A DNA stretch of 46,709 bases from Bacteroidaceae bacterium. Lineage in GTDB: Bacteria > Bacteroidota > Bacteroidia > Bacteroidales > Bacteroidaceae. This document shows positions 7,339-16,746 of this stretch, piece after piece (positions within the stretch are counted from its first letter, which is position 1; every line of letters begins with the position of its first letter). A program made the position numbers and the translations under genes. The DNA lies in the NCBI GenBank assembly GCA_900770655.1, contig CAAGLA010000050.1:1-46709 (forward strand), given 5' to 3'. The notes beneath the pieces are model-generated. The model saw only the letters and a program-made list of their open reading frames with translations. It had not been told where the DNA came from and ran no database searches.

Positions 7339-10300
7339 TTATACTTCCTTTATATAGTTCTTATATGCATACCATAGGTATCCTTTTACATTCTCATATC
7401 CCATTTCGGTCAAGATATTCATATACCGTTCTACCTGTTTGTAGTGCTTTGAATCTTCGTTTCCGAACTTGTAATCGACAACAACGGCTTCGCTACCTTT
7501 TACCATTACACGGTCGGGACGGCGTGTCTTTTCGTTCTCTTTGCATAGTATAGTACATTCGTTGTAAAGACGGTATGTGCCATTGAACCAATTGGCAGCC
7601 TTAGGGTTGGCCAGCGCACGCTCCACAATGTATTTTATTCTGTCGTACTGTTTGGTTGTAGATATAAGGCCTTCGATTGTGAGTCTCTGAAGTGCTTTGT
7701 CTATATCTTCTTTTGTCTCAATCTCCGACATTACACGGTGCATAAGTTCACCTTCGGCAATGTTCTTGAACTCCTTTTCTTCGCTCTCTGTAGCAAGAAA
7801 ACGGGCAAGTTCGCGCGACTGTTTGAATGTTATACGGCTTTTGTGGAATGTGAATGGTTGCAGTTGTACCTCGGCCTTCTGAATGAAGGGATTGTCGGTC
7901 TCTTCCTCCTTTTTTTTCTTTTTTCCCTCTTCTTCCTCTTTTGATACGAAACTGCCGAAAGTGAATATTTTCTTTTCGGTGTCGTAGAGAGAGCCCTCGA
8001 GGTGGGTTATGTTTCCAAGCACCGCGGGTATGAGGTTAGAAATGTTGTGCCCCAGACGGGTTATACCGTCGGCGAACATTATAAGGTTGCTCTTTGCTCT
8101 TGTTGTGGCAACATATAGTATGTTCAAATTGTCTACTATCTGGTAGAGATACTCGTTATAGTAGTCTTTCTTGTAGATAGAGTCTATCATATCCTTCTTG
8201 CCGTCTATGGGCAGCATACTCAGTTTGTTGAACGGTGCCTTTTGTGGCTTGCACCATAGAAGTGTACGGCCGTCGCCTGTCAATTTCCAATCGCAGAACG
8301 GTATTATGACTGTGTGGAACTCAAGACCTTTCGATTTGTGTATAGTCATTATGCGTACACTGTCTACACTTTCGGCAGGAATGCTCTTTTCGCAGAGTGT
8401 CTCGTCCCACCCGGCAAGGAAACTGTCGAGGTCGCAGTTGTGTGTCTTTATATATTGCGATGCGTGGTCGAGAAAGGCATATATGTATGCCTGTTCATCG
8501 TTGGCTTCTGTTACATTGAGCGTGTAGAGCATCTGTTCTATGAGTTCGTAAACCGGAAGCCCTTTAAGGCGGTGCAGGTCGTTGCGGAACTCTTCGGGCA
8601 GTGTAAGCAGAAGGTTGTTGGTGTCGAGATATTCATTCATACTGTTTACACGGCCCTGAATAACCTTGTTGTAGAGTTTTACAAGGTTCAGGACATTTAC
8701 CTTGTCGGCCGGCAGTGCAATGTACCGCAGTGCGGCAATGAGCAGTTGAAGCGTGCCTGAAGATGCAAGTTTATAGGCTTCGTCGGAAACAATCCTTACA
8801 TTGGGGAACTCTTTGTTGAATGCATCGACCACAAGCTGCATCTTGCCCTTCTTTGTGCGCATAAGAATAGTAATCTTTCCCGGAGCTATCTTTTCCACCT
8901 CCAGCAGGCGGTGGAGTGTTGCCATAAGTTCCTCTATTGCGCGTTGTGTGAACTTGTCGTCATCATTTTCCTTTTCCAGCACACGCACCTCGACATACCC
9001 TTTAGGGGGTTGCGCCTCTTCTCCCGGTTTTTCGGGAGGCAATGCCTGTTCAACATCTTCGTATGCGCTTGCTATCTCCTTTAGCCCTTCGGAGCCTATG
9101 ACCTCTTTGTATGTTGAATTTATTGAATTTATGGCTGCACGGTAAAGGGCATTGTTGAACTCAACGATTCGCCGGTCGCTCCTGTAGTTGGTCGATTTAT
9201 AAACCTTGCCGTTGACAACAACATCTTGAGAAGCAAATGTTGTCATTCCCTCGCGGAAGTGGGTGGAAATCTTGTTCATAATGTTCCAGTCGCTGTTGCG
9301 CCAACGGTATATCGACTGTTTTACGTCGCCTACAATAAGGTTGAAATTTCCACGCGAAAGAACCTCCTCGAGCAGCACTTTAAAGCAGTTCCATTGCAGT
9401 TTCGATGTGTCTTGGAATTCATCTATGAATATATGGTCAATTTCTGTACCAATCTTTTCAAATATAAAAGTGGCGTTCTTCTTGTCAATCATCGTGCTGA
9501 GCAGGAAGGTCGTTTCGGCAAGCAGGAAACGGTTCTCTCTCATATTTTCTTCACGGAGTGTCGATGCAATATTGTTGAGCATACTCAACTGGTGGTAATG
9601 TTCCAGCGAAAGCTTGCAGGTTATCATTTCGTTATAGAGAGGTATTGCCTCTTTTATAAGCGTGGCTATCTCATTGTTGCTCTGGCATTTCGACGATATT
9701 TTCTCGGGCGTGGATATAAGTGCCGCACGCGCATCGCTAACCTTAATGACCTCGCCGTTGCGCAACTTTTCGAACAGCCCCCATATTCCTTTCTTGCCGT
9801 TATGAAAATCTTTTGCTTCGAGCCCTTGTGATAGCGCCGCAAATCTGTTCCCAATATTCTTTGCTGTTTCTATTATATCGTTGTAATGCGACGTTACTTC
9901 GCTGTGGAAATGTTTAAGTAGTTCGCCGTTGTTCTTTTCGAGCTGCTCGCTCAACTCTTCCCCGTTCTGCTGATACTCCTCCTTAAGCAGGTTCTTTGCA
10001 AATGATTTTATCTTTTCGTCTACTTTCCATTTGCCGTCGGAGTCGAGATTCTCTTTTATATAGCGGACAACCTGTGTTATCTCAACCGTGTCGGGCTCGA
10101 GGTTCTTGATGTATGTATCTACTGCATTGTTGAGCAGTTCCTCGCCGTCGAGCGATATTTCCATATCTCCGTTAAGGTCGAGCTCGCGTGCAACGCCACG
10201 CAGAACTGTCTGAAAAAATGCATCAATGGTCTGAATGTGGAAATGCCCATAGTCGTGCAGCAAAAGCCTGAGCGCCTTGCCGGCATTGGCAACTATCTGC

Positions 10301-10557
10301 TCCTCGCTCTTTTCGGGAAGCATCACTTTTAGTTTCTCGATATAGTCCTTTGCATCGCTTGTTCTGTTGGCAACACCGTAGAGTTTGCTCAGGATTCTCT
10401 CTTTCATTTCGCCTGTAGCCTTGTTCGTAAATGTTACCGCCAGAATCCTGCGGTATACATAAGGGTCTTCTACAAGCAGCCTGATGTACTCGAGTGCAAG
10501 CGTAAAGGTCTTTCCCGACCCCGCCGAGGCTCTATATATCTTCAGTCTTCTTTCCAT
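7339..10557 (-). CDS. addA: AddA-like UvrD/RecB helicase-nuclease
   Basis: The 1072-residue protein carries all superfamily 1 helicase motifs: Walker A ASAGSGKTFT (10-19), Walker B IDEFQDTS, motif III VGDVKQSIYRWR, motif V TIHKSKGLEF and motif VI YVATTRAKSN. The C-terminus has a RecB-type nuclease (GELMHRVMSEIE, then RRPDRVMV and VVVDYKFGNE). It is the translocating helicase and second nuclease of the AddAB end-resection complex. A lysine/glutamate-rich stretch (EEEEGKKKKKEEE) near 880 is probably an interdomain linker. Its start lies six bases beyond the sbcC stop, so the genes are translationally close-coupled. Confidence 0.9.
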   Translation of the reverse strand: MERRLKIYRASAGSGKTFTLALEYIRLLVEDPYVYRRILAVTFTNKATGEMKERILSKLYGVANRTSDAKDYIEKLKVMLPEKSEEQIVANAGKALRLLLHDYGHFHIQTIDAFFQTVLRGVARELDLNGDMEISLDGEELLNNAVDTYIKNLEPDTVEITQVVRYIKENLDSDGKWKVDEKIKSFAKNLLKEEYQQNGEELSEQLEKNNGELLKHFHSEVTSHYNDIIETAKNIGNRFAALSQGLEAKDFHNGKKGIWGLFEKLRNGEVIKVSDARAALISTPEKISSKCQSNNEIATLIKEAIPLYNEMITCKLSLEHYHQLSMLNNIASTLREENMRENRFLLAETTFLLSTMIDKKNATFIFEKIGTEIDHIFIDEFQDTSKLQWNCFKVLLEEVLSRGNFNLIVGDVKQSIYRWRNSDWNIMNKISTHFREGMTTFASQDVVVNGKVYKSTNYRSDRRIVEFNNALYRAAINSINSTYKEVIGSEGLKEIASAYEDVEQALPPEKPGEEAQPPKGYVEVRVLEKENDDDKFTQRAIEELMATLHRLLEVEKIAPGKITILMRTKKGKMQLVVDAFNKEFPNVRIVSDEAYKLASSGTLQLLIAALRYIALPADKVNVLNLVKLYNKVIQGRVNSMNEYLDTNNLLLTLPEEFRNDLHRLKGLPVYELIEQMLYTLNVTEANDEQAYIYAFLDHASQYIKTHNCDLDSFLAGWDETLCEKSIPAESVDSVRIMTIHKSKGLEFHTVIIPFCDWKLTGDGRTLLWCKPQKAPFNKLSMLPIDGKKDMIDSIYKKDYYNEYLYQIVDNLNILYVATTRAKSNLIMFADGITRLGHNISNLIPAVLGNITHLEGSLYDTEKKIFTFGSFVSKEEEEGKKKKKEEETDNPFIQKAEVQLQPFTFHKSRITFKQSRELARFLATESEEKEFKNIAEGELMHRVMSEIETKEDIDKALQRLTIEGLISTTKQYDRIKYIVERALANPKAANWFNGTYRLYNECTILCKENEKTRRPDRVMVKGSEAVVVDYKFGNEDSKHYKQVERYMNILTEMGYENVKGYLWYAYKNYIKEV

Positions 10558-10563
10558 TGTATA

Positions 10564-13500
10564 TTATTTATCTGTAATTTCTATAATGCTTTTTCCCGGG
10601 CCGGTCCTTACAACCTTAACCTTTACCGGTATACGTTCCAACATATCACCGAGGTGCGATATTACTCCAATCTTGCGTCCCTGATTCTGCAGCCTTTCGA
10701 GTGCTGTAATGGCAAAGCGCAGTGTTTCGCTGTCGAGAGCGCCGAATCCTTCGTCTATAAAGAGCGAACCTATATTCATTCTGCTCGACGAAATTGATGA
10801 CAGGGCAAGAGAAAGAGCAAGAGAGACTATGAATGTTTCACCGCCCGACAAGGTATGCACCGAACGTGTCTGTGACAGCATATCGGTGTCTATTACTTTT
10901 ATACCCAAACTCTTTTCCGAAATGCGTTCGAGCATATAACGGCCCGATATTTCGTGCAGATGCTTGTTGGCAACCCTCAAAAGAATATCGAGCGTGTAGC
11001 CTTGCGTGAGCCGCATAAGCTTTTCACCTTTTGCCGAACCGAATGTTTGGTTAAGCAGGCTCCATTGCGAAGATATCTTTCTTTTATCGTCGCGTTCCTC
11101 TTTAAGCTTGCCGAATTTAATGTTATTCTCCTTGTCACTGAGCAGTGTTGCGTTGAGGTTCCCAATCTCTTCGAGCAGTTGCTTTGAGGTTAGTTTTGTG
11201 CCGGCAATAGCATTTTCTATAAGCTCCATACTTTCACTTTCGCTTGGGCGGGTCTCTTTGCTGTTGTGTTCGTCGATGTTGCGTCTGCGTTCGAGCAGGG
11301 TAGTGGCAGCTGCAGTAAGAGCCTTGCCTGCATCGTCTATTTTTTTTCGCATTGAAGCAACTGCGCCGGGCTCAATTGAGATGAGTGCTGAAAGAGATTC
11401 TGCTGATATTTCATCTTTATGCTGCTGAAGGAAGATGGCTATCTTCTCTCCGGCAAGTCTGTAATTGCTTTCCTGCCGGGCGATATACTCTTTTTTTGCT
11501 TCTATTTCACCTTTTATACGCTGGAGCAGACTTGCCGACGTGGCCTTTCTTTCGGCTATTGCGCTAACCTTTTCGCTCGCTTTTGCAATAAGAGTATTGA
11601 ATTCTCCTTGTGTTTCAGCAGCACTTTTTCCGCTTCCGAGCAGCTCTTTTATTTTCTCTTTCTGTTCTTTTATATTTTCTTGCAATTTCCCTTTTGAGAG
11701 CTCTTTTGCACGCAACTCTTCATTAATAGCGGCAAGCCTTTCGTCAGTGCTCTTTATAGTGTTGCCGGCAATGTTCTTCTCTTCGGCAATTCCCTTTGCA
11801 CGTTCGGCACGGCTGTTCCACTCTTTCGCGACAGTTTCCAACTTATCGGCTGCTTTTTCCCCGGCAAGGATTGTTTCTGCAAGTTCCTTGCTGCCAAAAA
11901 GGTCTATGTTCTTCTGCTCCAGATTTTCAACTGTGGCCTTGTGGGTCGCAATAGCTCCACGAAGAGTGTTTGCCTGCGCACGCACAGCATCAATGTCGGC
12001 AGTGGTACGCTCCGTCTCCTTTTTTACCTCCTTCTTTGCTATATCCAACTGCTTTTCTTCGAGCACTCTCTTAACCTCTTCTATAATATAGTGCTCTTTA
12101 CTGCCGCATACAGGGCAAGGTGCTCCGGGAGTGAGCCGGCTGCGCAGGGCTGCTATCTCGCTTGGCAAAGTGTTTTCAAGTTCTTCACTCCGTTGCTGCA
12201 GTTGCTGTAATCTCTTTTCATAGTGTACAAGCAGTTCCGTCGCTTTTTCCAGAGATTTGCCGTTTTCGGCAATGTGCAACAGATGGTTTTCAATAACCTT
12301 TATATTAAGGAGAATGGCGGGAATTAGCGGTACAATGTTTGAATAGTCTGCGTTCTTCTTAAACCACAATTCTATATCGTTGCTCTCTTCGTCAAGCCGT
12401 TTTACATATTTGAGTGTCTTTTCTCTCTTTTCGGCAAGCTGCTGCCTCTCTCTATTGTACTTTTCAATTTCGTTTTTCAACTCTTTGAGGCGGCTATCAC
12501 CCATTGCAACGTTCTCTTCGAGTTTGGCGGCCTCGTTAATGCGTGGCTGCATAAATTTGAACTTCTCGCCAATTGCGTGCTGGTGATTTACAGCATCGGC
12601 CGTTTCTGCTACAAGCCGGGAGAGCAGCTCTTGCTGTGAGGCCATCCTGCCTTCCAACGCAAGCAGTTCCTTGCCATTCTCTTCGCGTTGCTCTTCTACC
12701 GACTTCTTTATGTTATAGCTGTCACGAATTTCCTGAATAGTGTCTATTGTACGCAATATCGACACGGTTTCCTCGAGTTTAGCAAAATTCTCTTCGGCAG
12801 TTTGTTTTGCTTCCGCGGCCTGAAAATACTCTTTCTCAAGGAGAGCAGAACGCTCTATCCACTCCTTTTTTGCCAAAAATGAACGATGCGTCTTTTCATT
12901 TTCCTGCTGCCGGGTAAAGAGAGATTCCTTTTTTACAGTTATGCTCTCTATCTCTTCTTGGGTGAGCAGGACAATACCGTGCAGTTTATCCTCTACAGCC
13001 TCTAACTCCCGTTTTGCATTGGCGCTCTTGCTATATATCAAAGCTGAGATTCGGCTGTATATGTCGCTGCCTGTGAGGGTCTCGAGAATAGAGGCCTTTT
13101 CATTTTCATCGGCTTTAAGAAAGGCCGCAAAATTCCCTTGTGCCAGCAACACGGCTCTTGTGAACTGCTCGTACGTGAGCCCTATGAGGCGCGGAATTTT
13201 CTCTTTATACGAAGCCTGTGAGAGTATTTCGCTTTCGCCGGTTCTTATATTTAGCAAATCGTACGATGTCTTTCTGAAGTTTCCCGTTGCGCTGTTGTTC
13301 GTGCGTGATATGCTCCAACGTACACGGTATGAGTTTCCGTCTACAGCCTCAAAATCAACTTCGGCGTAACCTTCGTACTTGCCGCGGCGCAGAATCGTCT
13401 TCGGGTCGCTCTCGCTAAGCGACCTCGAACCGTTTACCTCTATGGCACAACTGTGCTTAATGTTGTCGAGGCGTGGAGAGCGTTCGTACAAGGCTATGCA

Positions 13501-13650
13501 CATAGCATCGAGAATGGTGGTCTTGCCCGCACCGGTGTGGCCGGTAATGGCAAAAAGCCCTGTAGAGCGCAATGGCTCTTGGCGGAAATCTATTTCAAAG
13601 CAGCCGTCGAGCGATGCGAGATTCTTACCTCTTATAGCAAGTATATTCAT
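10564..13650 (-). CDS. sbcC: Exonuclease subunit SbcC (Rad50-like ATPase)
   Basis: The 1028-residue protein begins with an ABC-type ATPase half: Walker A GHTGAGKTT (37-45) and the AVLLAQGNFAAFL Q-loop region. Long coiled coils flank a zinc hook APCPVCGSKEH in the middle. The C-terminus has the signature LSGGETFIVSLALSLALSS and Walker B/D-loop LFIDEGFGALD. With SbcD it opens hairpins and processes blocked DNA ends. Its ATG overlaps the sbcD stop by four bases (ATGA). Confidence 0.95.
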   Translation of the reverse strand: MNILAIRGKNLASLDGCFEIDFRQEPLRSTGLFAITGHTGAGKTTILDAMCIALYERSPRLDNIKHSCAIEVNGSRSLSESDPKTILRRGKYEGYAEVDFEAVDGNSYRVRWSISRTNNSATGNFRKTSYDLLNIRTGESEILSQASYKEKIPRLIGLTYEQFTRAVLLAQGNFAAFLKADENEKASILETLTGSDIYSRISALIYSKSANAKRELEAVEDKLHGIVLLTQEEIESITVKKESLFTRQQENEKTHRSFLAKKEWIERSALLEKEYFQAAEAKQTAEENFAKLEETVSILRTIDTIQEIRDSYNIKKSVEEQREENGKELLALEGRMASQQELLSRLVAETADAVNHQHAIGEKFKFMQPRINEAAKLEENVAMGDSRLKELKNEIEKYNRERQQLAEKREKTLKYVKRLDEESNDIELWFKKNADYSNIVPLIPAILLNIKVIENHLLHIAENGKSLEKATELLVHYEKRLQQLQQRSEELENTLPSEIAALRSRLTPGAPCPVCGSKEHYIIEEVKRVLEEKQLDIAKKEVKKETERTTADIDAVRAQANTLRGAIATHKATVENLEQKNIDLFGSKELAETILAGEKAADKLETVAKEWNSRAERAKGIAEEKNIAGNTIKSTDERLAAINEELRAKELSKGKLQENIKEQKEKIKELLGSGKSAAETQGEFNTLIAKASEKVSAIAERKATSASLLQRIKGEIEAKKEYIARQESNYRLAGEKIAIFLQQHKDEISAESLSALISIEPGAVASMRKKIDDAGKALTAAATTLLERRRNIDEHNSKETRPSESESMELIENAIAGTKLTSKQLLEEIGNLNATLLSDKENNIKFGKLKEERDDKRKISSQWSLLNQTFGSAKGEKLMRLTQGYTLDILLRVANKHLHEISGRYMLERISEKSLGIKVIDTDMLSQTRSVHTLSGGETFIVSLALSLALSSISSSRMNIGSLFIDEGFGALDSETLRFAITALERLQNQGRKIGVISHLGDMLERIPVKVKVVRTGPGKSIIEITDK

Positions 13651-14834
13651 ATCATTGCCTCCTTTATAACTTCGCTTAACATAGATTCGAGATTAGCCGG
13701 AAGTTCCTCGCCGTGCTCTTTGCGATATATATCTTTCATAATTTCAATAGGTTCTGTATTCTTGAAGTCTTCGTATGTCATTACCGTTGAAGCCTCATTG
13801 TTCTCCCTGTTGCTCACGGCCTCAATTCGTGCAAGACGTACATTCTTGCCACTTATGGCATCTTCTATCGTTTGGCGCATAGCGGGGTCTATGGCTGTTA
13901 CCGATATGCGCACTTCGAGGAATGGTGATTCATCACCCGCTGTGCCGTCGGCCAGTGCAGAGAGCTCTTCGAGCACAACATCCAGCGGCTGTGGGGCAGG
14001 GGGAATACTGAGCAGTTTTACAGGAGCATCGAAGGGGATTGTCTTTATCCTTGTCCCATTTTTATCTATATCTATTTCGCATACACTCTGCCTGTTGTTC
14101 TTTTCGGCAAACGACATTGGCAGTGGAGAACCTGAGTAACGCACATTCTCCCTGCCGCCCACACGTTGCGCCTTGTGCAGATGCCCAAGCGCCGTGTAGG
14201 CAATGCCTTCGTCTGTAATAGTTGTACCTATACCCTCCAAGCCACCAATGACAAGGCTCTCGCAACTGTCGCCTACAGAGACCTCTGCTCCCGATGCCTG
14301 TAAATGGCCCATTGCTATCACGGGAGAAAAGCCACGCTCTATAGCACGCCTATAGAGTAGTGAATATAGTTTTTTCACCCCCTCGCCGTAACTGTCGGCC
14401 TCCGGGTGGTCGTTGTGACGCAGATAGGGTACGGCAAGGCAACAGCCACCGCACCTGAGCGGGACTATCATACTGTCGTAATCGATTTCTTCGTTGCAAT
14501 AATGCACTATGCCCGAAACAAAGATGTTGAAAGATTCGAGCAGTGGAGCCGGAGCCTCAATTCTTGCTGCTGAGTCGTGGTTGCCGGCAGTGACTATGAT
14601 TTGCAGGTTAGGATTCTCTTCGGTAATGCGTTTGAGAAAATGGTAGTACATACGCTGTGCTGCAGCCGAAGGATTGGGAGTGTCGAACACGTCGCCGGCA
14701 ATAAGCAAGAGATTGCATTGCTTTTCGGTAACGGTCCTGCATAGCCAATCGAGAAAAACTTCGTGTTCTTCTCTTCTCTCATACCCGTAAAATGTCTGTC
14801 CAAGATGCCAGTCGGCCGTGTGTATTATCTTCAT
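13647..14834 (-). CDS. sbcD: Exonuclease subunit SbcD (Mre11-like)
   Basis: The 395-residue phosphoesterase has the expected motifs: HTADWHLG with D8 and H10, GDVFD (47-51), GNHDS (84-88) and the later GHLHKAQ. These bind the two Mn ions of Mre11-type nucleases. It is the first gene of a four-gene leftward operon and has its own promoter at 14860-14890, about 20 bases before the start. The length is typical of SbcD. Confidence 0.95.
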   Translation of the reverse strand: MKIIHTADWHLGQTFYGYERREEHEVFLDWLCRTVTEKQCNLLLIAGDVFDTPNPSAAAQRMYYHFLKRITEENPNLQIIVTAGNHDSAARIEAPAPLLESFNIFVSGIVHYCNEEIDYDSMIVPLRCGGCCLAVPYLRHNDHPEADSYGEGVKKLYSLLYRRAIERGFSPVIAMGHLQASGAEVSVGDSCESLVIGGLEGIGTTITDEGIAYTALGHLHKAQRVGGRENVRYSGSPLPMSFAEKNNRQSVCEIDIDKNGTRIKTIPFDAPVKLLSIPPAPQPLDVVLEELSALADGTAGDESPFLEVRISVTAIDPAMRQTIEDAISGKNVRLARIEAVSNRENNEASTVMTYEDFKNTEPIEIMKDIYRKEHGEELPANLESMLSEVIKEAMI

Positions 14835-14859
14835 TCTCTCTTACTTCTTAAACATCTCG

Positions 14860-14890
14860 CTAAGATAGAAAAAAAATGCAGAAAACCAAA
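14860..14890 (-). promoter_or_regulatory. Promoter of the sbcD-sbcC-addA-addB operon
   Basis: On the minus strand TTTG (14890-14887), exactly 19 bases, then TATCTTAG (14867-14860). The -7 differs from TAnnTTTG at one base. Position and spacing are right for a short leader before sbcD. Confidence 0.6.
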
Positions 14891-14977
14891 GAAGAAAATT
14901 GAACTGTAAAGGAAAAAGAAAAACATTGCAATTACAGCCCGGAATGTGGCAAAAAAGAAAAAAAGAGGTCGATTTTC

Positions 14978-15008
14978 GTGGCATATAATATAAAAAGAAG
15001 TACCTTTG
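14978..15008 (+). promoter_or_regulatory. Promoter of panB
   Basis: TACCTTTG (15001-15008) is an exact TAnnTTTG. The base block 19 bases upstream is GTGG rather than TTTG. The start codon follows 60 bases later. It is divergent from the sbcD promoter. Confidence 0.6.
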
Positions 15009-15068
15009 CGCCCGAAATTATAACCATACAGTGTGGTTTGAAAATACAAACATTTAAAAAACAGAGAG

Positions 15069-15890
15069 ATGTCAAAGTATTTGGTAGAAGACACAAGAAA
15101 GGTTACTACGCACCGATTCACTGAAATGAAGCGCAAGGGTGAGAAAATAGCAATGCTCACTGCCTATGATTATACAACTGCATCAATTCTTGATGCTGCC
15201 GGTATTGACGCCCTTCTGGTCGGCGACTCGGCATCGAATGTTATGGCCGGAAATGTAACGACACTCCCCATAACTCTCGACCAGATGATATATCACGCAA
15301 AGGGTGTTGTACGTGGCGTAAAAAGAGCTTTGGTTGTCGTGGATATGCCGTTCGGTACATATCAGGTAAATGCCGACGAGGCGGTAAAGAATGCCATTCG
15401 CATTATGAAGGAGACACACGCCGACGCGCTTAAGCTTGAGGGTGGGGAAGAGATTCTTCCTTCGGTACGCAAGATATTGGATGCCGGTATTCCCATTATG
15501 GGCCATCTTGGGCTGACACCGCAAAGCATAAACAAATTCGGAACATACGCAGTACGCGCAAAAGAGGAGGCTGAGGCTGAAAAACTGCTTGCCGATGCAA
15601 AATTGTTAGAAGAGGCAGGATGTTTCGCTCTTGTACTTGAAAAGATTCCTGCAGCCCTCGCCGAAAAGGTTGCCTCGACAATATCTATTCCTGTTATTGG
15701 TATTGGTGCCGGAGTGAAGGTTGACGGTCAGGTGCTTGTTTATGCCGATATGCTTGGTATGACAGCCGATTTCTCCCCAAAGTTCCTGCGTCGTTATGCC
15801 GACCTCAACACAATCATCACCGATGCAGTGGGCAGTTACGTGAGCGATGTAAAGGCTTGCGATTTCCCTAACGAGAAGGAGCAGTATTAA
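15069..15890 (+). CDS. panB: 3-methyl-2-oxobutanoate hydroxymethyltransferase
   Basis: The 273-residue protein is a clear PanB: MLTAYDYTTASILDAAG, the metal-binding LLVGDSASNVMAG, VVVDMPFGTY, ALKLEGGEE, IMGHLGLTPQS and VIGIGAGVKVDGQVLV. It transfers a hydroxymethyl group from 5,10-methylene-THF to alpha-ketoisovalerate to make ketopantoate, the first step of pantothenate synthesis. The product is cytoplasmic. It stands alone here, with panC and panD not in view, and ends at a strong hairpin. Confidence 0.97.
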   Translation: MSKYLVEDTRKVTTHRFTEMKRKGEKIAMLTAYDYTTASILDAAGIDALLVGDSASNVMAGNVTTLPITLDQMIYHAKGVVRGVKRALVVVDMPFGTYQVNADEAVKNAIRIMKETHADALKLEGGEEILPSVRKILDAGIPIMGHLGLTPQSINKFGTYAVRAKEEAEAEKLLADAKLLEEAGCFALVLEKIPAALAEKVASTISIPVIGIGAGVKVDGQVLVYADMLGMTADFSPKFLRRYADLNTIITDAVGSYVSDVKACDFPNEKEQY

Positions 15891-15934
15891 AATCAGGAAT
15901 ATATACTTAGGTTACATTTAACCTCGGTATCACA

Positions 15935-15980
15935 AGTCATCTAAAAAGGTAACCTTTACCGGTTACCTTTTTAGATGACT
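15935..15980. terminator. Perfect 20-base-pair terminator between panB and a convergent lipoprotein gene
   Basis: The arms 15935-15954 and 15961-15980 are exact complements around the six-base loop TTTACC. CTTTTACT follows on the plus strand. The stop codon of the converging minus-strand gene (15971-15973) lies inside the right arm. A smaller hairpin AGGTTA-CATT-TAACCT (15909-15924) precedes it. Confidence 0.85.
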
Positions 15981-16657
15981 CTTTTACTATTCTGCAGTTC
16001 TATCTCAACTGCAATGTCGTAAAGGGAATTGTTGCTGCGGTTTATTAAATCTGCCGGTACCATTTTCAGCAGTCGCGAGAACTCCTGAGGTTCAAAAAAA
16101 TCGTTGTAGACAACAAGCATAAACAGCCCGAAGAGATTGTCGCTGTTTTCCTCGACACAATTGTGGATATACTCTACAAGAGTCTTTTGGGCCTCATACC
16201 CTTTTATGCCGAGGGTTGTCATCTCCTCTGCCGAAAGAGAATCGCTGTAGAAGCGGTTCTCTATAGCTGAAAGCACTTGGAGGTAGTGGGCAAGAGTATC
16301 TTCACATATTCGGTTACGCTCATTGTTGGGAGTGCCGTAGAACCTGCTTCTCTCCTTTGTGATGTTAGCCCTTATATCTCCCTCTTCGAGAAAAAAGAGT
16401 GCATAGAGCGGAGTGTCGCCTTTCTCGTAGCCAATGTAATATATTCCGCCGGCATCTGTTTCGCCTTCGAATGCAAATTCACCCTCTTTGATAGTTGTGG
16501 TGCCTGCAAGAGACTGCCTTTCGCCGTTGTCCGAGTAGAAAAGGATAACAGAATCCCCTTCCGAGGCTCCCTCTATGGTTCCGCTGACTGTGTAACAGAC
16601 CTTGTCGCAGCACGAAAGGAAGAAAAAGAGAATAGGCATCATTAATATAGTTCTCAT
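15971..16657 (-). CDS. DUF4369-like lipoprotein
   Basis: Starting at the ATG at 16657 the product has a lipoprotein signal (MRTILMMPILFFFLSCC). A frame upstream to 16687 exists but would spoil the signal peptide. The first mature ~100 residues (YTVSGTIEGASEGDSVILFY ... GEFAFEGETD) look like the beta-rich DUF4369 domain often found at the start of Bacteroidetes thiol-disulfide proteins. No thioredoxin CxxC domain follows; the remainder is helical and has no recognisable motif. It is probably exported and anchored to the inner or outer membrane. Function is unknown. Its stop codon sits in the terminator stem shared with panB. Confidence 0.75.
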   Translation of the reverse strand: MRTILMMPILFFFLSCCDKVCYTVSGTIEGASEGDSVILFYSDNGERQSLAGTTTIKEGEFAFEGETDAGGIYYIGYEKGDTPLYALFFLEEGDIRANITKERSRFYGTPNNERNRICEDTLAHYLQVLSAIENRFYSDSLSAEEMTTLGIKGYEAQKTLVEYIHNCVEENSDNLFGLFMLVVYNDFFEPQEFSRLLKMVPADLINRSNNSLYDIAVEIELQNSKRVI

Positions 16658-16683
16658 TATTAAGGCGTTTAGGGATATAAAAA

Positions 16684-16717
16684 ACATATTGCCAAACAGA
16701 AAAGTTCGGCAATATGT
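16684..16717 (-). terminator. Intrinsic terminator after prs
   Basis: ACATATTGCC (16684-16693) and GGCAATATGT (16708-16717) pair exactly. On the minus strand the stem is followed by TTTTTATAT. It separates prs from the downstream lipoprotein gene, which must then have its own, unrecognised promoter. Confidence 0.8.
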
Positions 16718-16746
16718 TCAATTTCTATCTTTATCTGCCGGAACGG

